Source: Musa acuminata AAA Group
Lineage: Eukaryota; Streptophyta; Magnoliopsida; Zingiberales; Musaceae
Reading direction: 5' to 3'
NCBI RefSeq assembly: GCF_036884655.1
Contig: NC_088357.1
Span: 4,579,001 to 4,643,000, forward strand
Length of the DNA: 64,000 nt
Of the stretch, positions 50,190 through 60,656 are shown piece by piece. The notes under the pieces were generated by a model, which did no database searches, was not told where the DNA came from, and saw only the letters and a program-made list of their open reading frames with translations. The translations under genes were made by a program, and so were the position numbers. Position 1 is the first letter of the stretch, and each line of letters opens with the position of its first letter.

Positions 50190-53100
50190 TCAACACGATA
50201 CGTCATCACGCGACAAATGTCTGGTTAGGGTCTCTCTCATAGCCTTACCTTGGGGATCCACCTGCTGAGAGCTTTGCTCTTTGTAACCAGCATCATGATG
50301 GTTCGACAAAGCAACATCCGCGTTTAACTCATCGCCGGTGTCAATGATAATGTTATGAAGCAGACAGCACACGAGTATAATGCTAGGTAACTTGTGCTTA
50401 TCTGGTCTCCACATGACTTTGTGTAGGATCCTCCAGCCACCCTTTAATTGAGACAACGCCCTCGCTGCAAGCAACCTTGCAGCCTTTTGTTTGGCATTGA
50501 AGCCGATCATTGAAGAGGACAAGTTTTTGCCTTCGTATGGAGTCATGAGCCAAGGAAGAAGGGGGTAGGTTGCATCTCCTACGATGAATTCTCTGATCTC
50601 TGCCTTCTCTGAAGACATTTTAATAGGACCGTTTAGCCGCCTCCCACTCTCACAGAGTTTAAAAAAACCTGAGCACTTCAATAGGCGGGAAATAGTCATG
50701 CTTCCAGGCCAACCGGTCACAATGTCAAGGAATCTCAGTTCATGGTCCACGATTCCTTGCAAGAACATGCTGTAATTGCTCTCTTGGTCGCACCAATCAT
50801 CTGACGATTCCACTGCAGGAAGCGTCATTATAATATGGGTTGCATCTATGGCTCCACAGCAGTTAGGCAATCCAAAGGTTGTCTCCAATTTGGTTTTGAT
50901 CTGCTCTATCCTGTCTGCATCAGGCCACCTGAGATGATGTCTGGCTCGCTCTTCCATGGACTCGATAAATCTCCATGTGACTTGAGAAACAGTAGATTGT
51001 CCAACTCCAAAGGCGGCACCAACTGATACTTGGGATTCACCAGATGCTAATCTTCTCATTGCAATGGCAACTTGCTTCTCGACGCTTAGAAGCCTCCCTT
51101 CAATATTTATAAGACCTGAAGGAGGCCTTGAAACCAGATCCTGTCTCACAAGTGAACATATGTACTCAAAAGTCTTCTTTGACACCCGAAAGAAATACTT
51201 GAAAGCTTCGTCCTCATCAGAAGGAATAGCGATCCCTGCATGTCATGTGACAGGGTTAAAGGATTAGTATTAGAGTCCAGACTGACTGTCTTTAATCTCT
51301 GACATGTGATAAAGTTTATATTTCCAATCAAGGTTTACAACAATATTAAATTATTCATAAAGAATATCATAGGGTTGAGATCGAAACCCATCCTATAGTT
51401 GTTATAACAAGATTGCAAGGTGGATTATCTGATAAAAAAGCTTCCTCACATTCCCAAGAAGTATATAAGCCAATTATAGTATCTAAAAAACATGCATATG
51501 GAGAAAAAAAATACAGAAAGTGCAGGTACGAAATTAGACAAATTGTTCCAGATGATGGATAAGTTGGAAGGCATATTAACAGCAAAAAAGCTAACATCGC
51601 TCAGACTTGGGACTTTTTGAAATCAGAAGACATGGCAAGGTCGGCAGAGTTATCATTTATTAGATGAAGGAAGAAAAAAATGTGTCATGAATGTGTGCAT
51701 AGGTCTAGCTTTGAGTTGATTGAAGTGCTAATCAAGTCCAAGGGTGAAGCTTTTATTTAGTTCAATACAGTTAATTAGTTTCAGTTTTGATGAGTTAATT
51801 AACAAAAGTTGAAGTATAATTATAGTTCGACTTGGACTCTGTATTTTCAAATTTAGAAGTGTCTGTCTGCTCCAGCAATTGTGTATGTTTGCTGCTTGTG
51901 TTCCTACATCCTAACAGGATTTGGGACTTCATAAGCTAAATAATAGCTAAATAGATGAAATGTTTGTTGTATTTTACTGGATATATCATATTCTACAAAC
52001 TTATTAGCTGGAACATAATAAGGGACAAATGATGTGTACCAAAGTATATCCCGATAAGCTAATTATTCTTCTAGAGACCTGCATTTTGTTTCCTGATTGG
52101 GGTGGAACAGTGGTTCAGTGTAAAGAGGTTTAGAGATCATCTATAATAAGTTTTAGCTGGAGCACAGGCTTCACTCCCTCCATTTTATCTCCTCCCACCT
52201 ATTTTCTCTTACTTTCCCGCTTTTACCTTTATTTACTTTAATTATCAGCAATGAGAATAAGGTTCATAAAATAATATCTATGATTTTATTGATAGATTAG
52301 CCACTGAAGTATCAGAACGGCAGCACACCGTAATGACATCATCTCTCAAAAACCAGATTACTTCAAGAAAGATTGACCATGAATTCAAAGCCTCACTGTA
52401 AGACTGATAACTGAGAATGCATTCTTTAGTGTGGAAATTTTAAGCTTATTATTCTAAAAGATTCTCACACTTACATGGAGTAAATTTTAAATTGGTCAAG
52501 AAATTAAACTCACTGCATCTGTGTTGTGCCCCAATTAGGAAAATTCTAAAACACAGAATCTTCCTTCCTTCTCATTTTTCACATTAAGATATATACGTAT
52601 ATATTGTTTCTTGAACCAAACTAGAACAGATTTATGAAACTTTATGATTCACGAACTTAATCTTTCTCCTTGGAACTATCTTACACCAGCTGCCATGTTT
52701 GAACTATCACATGATTACTAGATCCGCAACATGGAAATCAAGTAATTAGCAGTCGCAAAAATATATGAAAATGCCACTTATCAGGTACCCTAGCAGTCCC
52801 ATCATTCGCCGTCTACCTAAAGACCAAGAGACTAAAACTGAAGAGATCTGCAATTACGTGGGCAAACTTCAATTCATCGATTCGACAGCAGCCACCATAT
52901 GCAAGCAAACAAGGAGCAATCCAAAAACCCTAATCTGCAGCATTCACAAGGATGCATCTCGAGACGATCATAGCACAGCGATTGAAATAACCGATGATCA
53001 GAAAGGCCTGGTTAATTAGCAGAATGTCAGGAAACGGAATCGTGGACGTACCGGGCGAGCCACCGTTCTTGTGCCAGAAGGTGTACCACCACTCTGTGTC

Positions 53101-53202
53101 CCCGGCCTTGAGCTCCACATGAGCGGCGTTGGATCTGTCGCCGAGCTTCGATGGATCCTTCGCCTTGCGTTTGGGTTTCTTGGATTTCTTCGGAGGCGCC
53201 AT
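50190..53202 (-). CDS. ALP1-like domesticated PIF/Harbinger transposase
   Basis: Two exons, 53202-53052 and 51235-50190, code for 398 residues. The N-terminus is a lysine-rich nuclear signal (PPKKSKKPKRKAKD). A helix-turn-helix region follows (about residues 100-145, GVGQSTVSQVTWRFIESM), then the DDE_4 nuclease-like domain. Of the Harbinger catalytic triad, Asp181 (GAIDATH) and Asp271 (GDATYPLLPW) are present. The Glu expected near 308 is Ala (LLAARALSQLKGGW), so DNA cutting is probably lost. The C-terminal MWRPDKHKLPSIILVCCLLH resembles Arabidopsis ALP1, which joins Polycomb complex PRC2 and opposes silencing. The host-gene style (one 1.8 kb intron, no terminal inverted repeats seen nearby) supports domestication. 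It might also be a lineage-specific ALP1-like paralogue of unknown role. Confidence 0.88.
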
Positions 53203-53290
53203 AGGAAGCGAGAGAGCGGCGGAGTAGGAGGAGCTCCCACCGGAGTCGAACTCTCCCTTCTTTGCTTCAGGAAAACAAGTAGCATATGTA

Positions 53291-53291
<1 letters not shown>

Positions 53292-53342
<51 letters not shown>
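53292..53342. repeat. AT dinucleotide microsatellite
   Basis: About 25 copies of TA without interruption, 90 bases upstream of the ALP1-like start codon. Likely polymorphic between accessions. Confidence 0.97.
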
Positions 53343-53345
<3 letters not shown>

Positions 53346-54484
53346 TATATGTTTAGTTTTATAAAAATATATACACAAGGCAAATTTCCAAAAAAAAATT
53401 CATACTTATAAAAATTTTTCACGGAACGTATTTATTTTAAAAAAATTATAATTTTTTAAAAAATTATTTTAACCTTGTCCCGTCGAACTTCTCAGTGCTT
53501 CACTCTGTCATATTTGCCTATAGCCCTCACGAGAGGAAGGAGGGAGGTGTTGAAGCGACGATGAATTTTTATAGACTCTATCGGTTGCACATTTTTATAC
53601 CTTGTTCCGTAGTCCTCACACAAGAAAAGAGATAGTGAAAAGACTATCATTACCTCCTTAACTCCCATCAAACTTGCTTTTACCTCTACGCCTCTTCATT
53701 TTTTGTGTGAGGATCATAATATAGTATGAATGATAGATTCGAAAAGGAGGAGGTAGTTGTCTAAGGTGAAGACAATAGAGTCGCAATTAATATGATCTTT
53801 TTATACGAGATGTATTTTATATAAAATTTTCAAGGTGGAAGCGATTAATTTTTTTAAAATTCGCATATAACTTGACTTTGAGTTGAAATCACACCTCCCA
53901 AAACATTGAATTATCTCTAAGAGAGAAGGCTTGACGTCTTGATAAGTCGATCATTGTTCTAAACTGCTTAAACTTAAATTAATAGTAGGTTATCTATTTA
54001 ACCATGTAAATCAAATCTCCTTCCGCATTTAGCCAAATCACCAATGACTCGTCTCTTACCTCCGTCGTGCAGTGGATCGTGGCGCGCACCACTTTCCCAT
54101 CTTTTGTGGCCGAGGAAGCAAGTGGATCTCGTGATGAGTCGTTTCCTTTATCGTCTTCACATCAACAGGCCGCCATCATCACATTTCACGAGTCCAGTGA
54201 TTAAGGGAGTGCGTAACACTGTCGATGCTTTATCGTTCACGGAGGTTTAATTTGCATGGTTGGTTTCCACACCAACCTGTTTATAATAGGCAAAATCTTA
54301 TATATTCGTATTCATCATTATCCACGACAATGCAAATTAGTCAGGTGATAAATGAGATCGAGTCGTCGAGGATAATCCACGATTAGTGGATAGGATCACC
54401 GTCGGATCTCCACATACCCATTAACCACTCAGGCCTCCGGCACGTGCCCTTGGCAACCACGGTAATACATGGGCTACCAGGCGA

Positions 54485-54590
54485 GACCGAATCACCCCTG
54501 GAAAGTATCGGGAGTGTATCAATCCCTCCGTTGTGGACCCCACACGTCAGAGGTGGCGTCATCCCTGAAACTTTTCGGGGTGATTCGGTC
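54485..54590. repeat. 106 bp inverted-repeat hairpin upstream of the PP2C gene
   Basis: The left arm GACCGAATCACCCC (54485-54498) and right arm GGGGTGATTCGGTC (54577-54590) are perfect complements. Pairing continues imperfectly inward (GGAAAGTATCGGGAGTG against CATCCCTGAAACTTTTC), for a stem of about 30 base pairs. No flanking target duplication is obvious. It could be a foldback MITE or a small-RNA precursor. Confidence 0.85.
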
Positions 54591-55453
54591 ATATTGGAAA
54601 GGAACAGGAGCGGCCATAACTTCATATGCCCGAATTAGGATAACCCGTAGAAAACAAGGAAACAACTTTTTGCCTCGCCCGGGGACAAAGAAGATAAACC
54701 AGGGTGGATAATAACAAGAAGTATCAACCAAGAGAGAGAGAGAGAGAGAGGGGAAGAGAAGAACGGGAATAAGGGGAAGCATTAGAGCCACGGAATTGGA
54801 CGAAGTTGGAAGACGAAGACGAAGACGATGAAGAGGAAAAGGTTAGGAGGGAAGGAGTAAACAGGAAGGAACGGGATGGAATCTGCCTTTGCCTTCTACC
54901 CTCAACCCCTTTAAAAGCCGATACTTTGAGAATAGATCCTTCTTCCCACCTCCACCTCCTCCTCGTTCTGTTCCTGCTTTGCATATCATAACTTTCTTCA
55001 CTTCCTTCTTTTCAGGAAAATTCTTCTTCTTTTTTTCCCCAAGAACGAATCCTGCGCACGAATTTATTGCTTGTTTCTGTGTTGTTGTTGTTGTGATGTT
55101 CCGTTCAAGATTTAGATTTTGATTGTTGTTGTGTGTCTTGCAATCCGCCCCTATCCTTCTCGAATAAAAATCCTTCCTTTTACGTGATCATATAGGCGCA
55201 TTCGTCTTTTTCATATGTTGTTGTTGTTGACGATGATGTTCTCGTTTGCTGTCTGTCAATCTCAAGCCTTCACGTATTCGATCGATTTTTCCAAGAAAAA
55301 AATTCCAGAAAAGGGACAAAGTTGAGCGGGGGAAGAAATTGGATCGATCGGATCGAGGAGCGTCAGCGGGGCGTAACTTTCGTGGGGTCTCCACGGATTC
55401 GCCAATCCGAAACGCTTTGTTTCGCTGCCTGGCTGCTCTGGAGTGCATACTGG

Positions 55454-55459
55454 ATGTGA
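55454..55459 (+). promoter_or_regulatory. Start-stop uORF (ATGTGA) before the PP2C start codon
   Basis: An ATG followed at once by TGA ends 14 bases before the chosen PP2C ATG at 55474. Start-stop elements can hold ribosomes and lower downstream translation. Whether the transcript includes it is inferred from its closeness to the start. Confidence 0.5.
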
Positions 55460-55473
55460 TCAGGGCCCTTCCG

Positions 55474-58400
55474 ATGGGTTCCTGTCTGTCGTCGGATGGC
55501 CGGAGCAGCGACTCTCGACCGTCGTCCCCGGCGACAGGGGCCAGGCGGCATCGGAGGGGCCCAAGGAAGCGGCCGCGTGGCTTGTCGGAGGAGGAGCAGC
55601 AACTCCATGGGATTCCCGGGAGGATGTTCCTCAATGGCGCATCCAGTGCCGCGTCTCTGTTCACCCAGCAGGGCAAGAAGGGGACCAATCAGGACGCCAT
55701 GATCGTGTGGGAGGTTAGTTCAGATTCCTTCCGCTGTTATTTGGATTTATACATTTGAGTCGCTGTTATTGCATGTTAGGTGATGCTTTGTCTCTACGTT
55801 TGCCATGTAATGCTCCTATTGGCTTTTGTAGGTATCCCTTTTTGCTTAATTTGCTCTTCAGATGCATTCTGGAAATAAATCTCATAAAATACTGATTCAG
55901 CCTATTAAATAGCTTCTTTGTTATGATCGAATGCTTGTGTTCTTTGCTTCTGTTCAATCGATATTGGTTGTGTAAACTTTCCCTTTTGATAACTGAATGA
56001 TTGTGGTATGCATTCAGTTGATGTAAATGGATTTAAGAGCTCTTTTGGATGTCAATGACTGCAATTTATTGTACAGAATATGTAATCAAGTTTTGAACAC
56101 AAGTACTTTGGTTCTAAACCGTTTATAACATAAATCCATGGGCTGCATCATTTTTTTTCCTACTTTATCATTTGTTAGGTATTGCATTTTAGCATATGGT
56201 ACATGTCGAATACCATTTGCTTCCTGCTCTTCAATGGTTTGGAATTATCTTTTTTTTTTTGTACAATGGCATTATCTTATATTCTCTGGACAATTTGATC
56301 TTTTGCATGCAGAATTTTGGCAATAGAAGTGACACTGTTTTTTGTGGAGTTTTTGATGGTCATGGTCCAAACGGCCACATGGTGGCAAGGAAAGTGAGAG
56401 ATATTCTCCCTCTAAAGCTGTGTGCCAGTTGGGAAGCAAATACAGGAAATGATGAGGTCATAGAGAACAATATCGGCAATCCTGGTAGCGTGATTTCAGA
56501 GGAAACATCATCTGTGTTCCTCGATGAAGAATCCAGAGCTCTCACTGGTTTTGAAGAAACGGACAAGGATTCAGAAACCTTGACAACATTGGAAGACTCG
56601 TTCTTAAAAGCTTTTAGGGTAGTGGATAAAGAATTGAGATTGCATCCTGATATTGAGTGCATTTATAGTGGGACAACAGCAGTCACTTTGGTCAAGCAGG
56701 TTAACTATAAGCTATTAGCTATTAGCTTCCATCTTAGTTTTTAATGAATGATGAAGTATCAATGTATTATGTTTAGTTCTGAACAAATGCTAGATTTTTT
56801 TTTTGTGTGTGATAATATTTGTTTCATCCATCTTTAGGGCCAAGATCTTGTCATTGGAAATGTTGGAGACTCAAGAGCAGTACTGGGCACTAGAGATCAT
56901 AATAACTCCTTGATTCCAGTTCAGTTGACTGTGGACCTCAAACCAAATCTTCCCAGTGTGTTCCTCTCCTCCTTTGTTTTTTGACTCTTCATAATTCAAA
57001 TAATGCTTATGCATGTTTTATATAAACGCACTCCCTCATATTGGCATGTGTATTTATGTAGTCCATTTTGGACAGCTATCAACAGAGATGGCTGTTATAC
57101 TTTCTGTGATGTTTGAATCTATAAGATGACTATATTTAATAATTTGTGACTACGAGGATGCCTGTCATTTGAACTATTTATTTTAATAATAGGATGACTA
57201 TATGAATACTTATTACAAATGTAGGTAAATGCTGTTGATCATCTCTCTTGTTCTACCTGTCGTGAGATTCCCTTGGAGCGACTGTTAGACAATGATTGCT
57301 TCGGTGATTGATGATTTCTTGAATTCTATCATATTTTAGGTGCATTTTCAACCCATTTATGGATAATTAGAAAGGAGCCTCATCCAATTTTTTATTTACA
57401 TTGTTTTAATAAGATACTTTGCAAAGTGAACAGACAGTGATGGATTAATGGTTATATCTTCATAAGTAGTGTTATACGGTATACCTACATCCTGAATGGG
57501 GTGTGTGTGTGTGTGTGTGTGTATCCTCCTGCAAATTTGACAAATTACATAATTGCTCCTCCAAAAATATCTTGCATAGATACCTTAATAACACAATTTA
57601 TGTGCACCAATACCTTATTCGCATTCCGTCCATATGTACCAAACTAAGTCTAATTAAATGTCAGTTACTGCAAACCTAAGCTGCAAAATGTCTTGAATTT
57701 CCACTTAGTACTCTTCATGTTTACCCTTACAGAAGTAAATTTTAGCATAGGTGCCTTCTAGAAGTTTCTATACATCTTCAGAAGTTCTAGTCTCGACATT
57801 ATGACAGTTGAGAGTCATCTGGTGTGATTGATGGCTCTTTCTGTTGCTATAATGTCTATCGATCACAAGGATATTTGTATTAATAATTTCAATTTATAAG
57901 GGTATTTATGCAAGTAGGTACATAGAGGGGCAAATGCATAATTTGACAAATCTACATGGGTATATTTTTAAAGAAATTTCTTCTGTTTCGGTGAGGGTTC
58001 AACGGATGACTTCATTCCTCATCTTTTCCTTATAAAATTTTATGACATTTATAAATGGCGGAAAGTGACAAGTCATTCGTTCTGTGGCACAATTTTTATG
58101 GTGGGTTGTTTTTTCAAATGGGACAATCTTGTAAAACTATTTGATCAAATATCATCCATGTGATTGTCATTGGCAGATGGAAAAGAAATCATATTTTTAG
58201 AAATACGATTACATTGAGCACCAGATTTGATATAAGATACTTTGTTTGAGAGTACTTCGTTGTTGTTCTCTAAATATTACATAATTTTGTTTAAAACCTC
58301 AAAAAAGCTAATTTTGATGCATAAGATAACTGCTAACTATATGTATTTGGATGGACCTAGCCGTTGGTCTTGCTCTTTTTCCTCTTCTATTTTGGTATTT

Positions 58401-59248
58401 CCTCTCATTTGAGCAACTTCTTAGATGGATGAGGATTGCCATTTGTTTTTTTATCACCAGTTTGCTACTTGTTTAATTTGTTCATTTGTTCTCCTATGGA
58501 TATTTCAATGCAAACATTGTGCTTTTCTTTTACAGGGGAAGCGGAAAGAATTAGGCGTTGTAGGGGCCGTGTCTTTGCTCTCCGGGATGAGCCGGAGGTG
58601 GCTCGGGTTTGGCTCCCTAATATCGATTCCCCAGGCTTAGCCATGGCACGAGCTCTCGGTGATTTTTGTTTGAAAAAATTTGGCCTGATTTCTGTGCCTG
58701 AGATTACATATAGACGTGTCACTGAAAAAGATGAGTTTATCGTCTTGGCCACCGATGGGGTGAGATGTATTATGATTTCCCATGACCCTATTTCCATGTA
58801 TCCAGCAAAATTCCTGAACTTAGTGTTAAATGCTTTCTCTATGATTATCAAATTAACATGACTAAGATGCCATCATGTTTTTGAAGAATTAACCTTACAT
58901 GTTTATAGCTGATTTCGTCAGGTCTGGGATGTATTATCCAATCAAGAGGTGGTAGAGATTGTTGATACTGCTCCTACAAGGTCCTCTGCAGCTCGATATC
59001 TTGTTGAAACAGCAGTCAGAGCCTGGAGGATCAAGTATCCTACGTCAAAGATAGATGACTGTGCTGTGGTCTGCCTCTTCCTTGATGTAGAATCATCTAA
59101 TGGTTCCTCCATTGAACGGACAAATGAAGGCGATGGGCCACTGGATGGCATGGAACTTGCAGGGTCAACTTCTTTGGACCAATCTAGCACACTCGGAGCT
59201 TGCACCGAGATTCAGCAGTATAAGGAAGATCAAGAAAAAGACAACTAG
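55474..59248 (+). CDS. Protein phosphatase 2C, plant group E
   Basis: Five exons (55474-55713, 56313-56699, 56838-56955, 58536-58759, 58922-59248) encode 431 residues. It removes phosphate from Ser/Thr with two Mg or Mn ions. Visible PP2C motifs: GTNQDAM (about 70-76), FDGHGPNGHMVA (94-105), SGTTAVTLV (about 199-207), GNVGDSRAVLG (216-226), SPGLAMARALGD, FIVLATDGVWDVLSNQEVV (about 316-334) and a late DD pair in SKIDDCAVV. Metal-binding Asp residues are present. The N-terminus MGSCLSSD fits N-myristoylation at Gly2 with possible palmitoylation at Cys4, so membrane attachment is likely. This start is the first in-frame ATG; the open frame upstream has no other. An acidic insert between 110 and 175 is rich in Glu, Ser and Asp. 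Group E roles vary, so no substrate is proposed. Confidence 0.94.
57500..57523. repeat. GT microsatellite in PP2C intron 3
   Basis: About eleven GT units in a row inside the 1.6 kb intron 3. Confidence 0.95.
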
Positions 59249-60656
59249 ATCTCAATCATATCAACAACGCTCCTGTGATGATGGCACCCAAACGCAGGTT
59301 GGCGACTGTTTGTGCTGTACAGAGGTGTCCCAAATGCATACCTTATTTATACTGCCAAAATTACTGCTGCTTAGAAGCTGACAACCACCACCAAAAGTTA
59401 GCAACTAGCTTGGCAGTGGCTTAAGTGGTCTCGTGGACTAATTAAAGAAATCTACAGCTGGAATTCCTTTTTTTCACGAGAAGAGCAGCCTGACTGTATT
59501 CAAACGTCTAGGTGATCTCTCCGTGAGCTCCAAATGTCAAATGTCAAATGTCAGTGTGTAGGATTGCATTTGTTTTTGTACAATTCCAACTTGTTTATGT
59601 GGTTTGTTATAATTGTCATGTCCTTAATTAATTTGAGGAATCAATGCTTTACTTGATCATTGTTTTACTCTGATCATTGTTCTGTATTCTGTAAACTGTA
59701 CTATGTTATTTATTTATTTATTTATTTATTATATCTCTTGCTCTTTATATGAATTGTGAAAGCTATTGTTTTGCCTTCCCACAAGCACATCATTATGTAT
59801 CATTTCGACTTTAGTGAGTTGGGATCATTCCACTTCATGTCTATGCAGGTTCAGAAAGGATATGACAAGAGGACAGCAAGGAAGAATCTTTTAGTAAGTA
59901 TTGAGGATGAGATCCAGCAAGATGGTCCTGACAGATCTTGTACGAAGAAGACTACAGCTTTGGATGAGGTTGCCAGCATGGATAAATGTGATTTGATCAG
60001 CTGGCAAGTGGATCGAGTGACGTGTAAATATACCCTTTTGTTCTCCCTTTTTTGTCTGGATCACAAATTGCGTCAAGTTGTTCGTATATGGCAGATGTTG
60101 ATCCAGAAAGTTGCAGAAGAGATATAGCCTGATGTGGGACAACTCATCCTTGTAGCTGAAGCGAGTGACTGCTGAGAGTGAGCAGAGTGGCAGGGAGAGA
60201 GTGAATAGACAGTATTGATGTCTTAAAAACATATCAAAGTATTGAAAAAGGGAAGTTCTTCATCAAAGGAATACACTTCTCCTTTGAAACTTAGTATCAT
60301 GAATTTAGATGTTGCATAACCCTACTAAATTAAGTTCCATTTCCCATAGCTTTGGCATGGAAACTCATGTTATACCACTGTTATGAATAAGCTCCATGAA
60401 GATTATATAGCATCAGCATCATTCTGCAAAGAAATTATGGCTGGAAGGAATGTAGTACAAAAGTTAGTGCATTCTGACATAATATAATTGTCTCCTTGGA
60501 GTTTGACATTGCAGGATTGTAAGAGATTAACTATAATTCAAACATATCGAAATTAGCTGCAACAATTTCCTCATGGTGCACCGAATTTTGTGGGTCACAT
60601 TTAACCAAACACATGATTCCATGAAGGAATGCAATGGAATTTGAACATTTTCTGTT
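59249..60656. other. Convergent intergenic region between the PP2C and carboxypeptidase genes
   Basis: Holds the PP2C 3' UTR (to about 59740) and probably the carboxypeptidase 3' UTR. A TTTA repeat lies at about 59707-59729 and a threefold CAAATGT repeat at about 59530-59556. A plus-strand frame of 123 codons lies at 59756-60127; it is described under findings and not called as a gene. Confidence 0.6.

Larger units (their letters stand above)
53203..55473. other. Divergent promoter region between the ALP1-like and PP2C genes
   Basis: The two genes start outward from this 2.3 kb region. It holds a long AT microsatellite, a 106 bp hairpin, a CACGTG G-box at about 54440, a GA run at about 54730-54750 and, nearest 55474, the PP2C leader. 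The middle (53350-54400) is AT-rich and shows nothing I can name. Confidence 0.6.

Noticed and set aside
53016..53378. Frames with Ile-Tyr repeats at 53.3 kb
   Set aside because: They are translations of the AT microsatellite.
55246..55473. In-frame N-terminal extension of the PP2C
   Set aside because: There is no ATG in this frame before 55474, and the MGSC start fits the family's myristoylation signal.
55188..55688. Minus-strand frame of 166 codons opposite PP2C exon 1
   Set aside because: It is antisense to a clear PP2C exon in GC-rich sequence and shows no motif.
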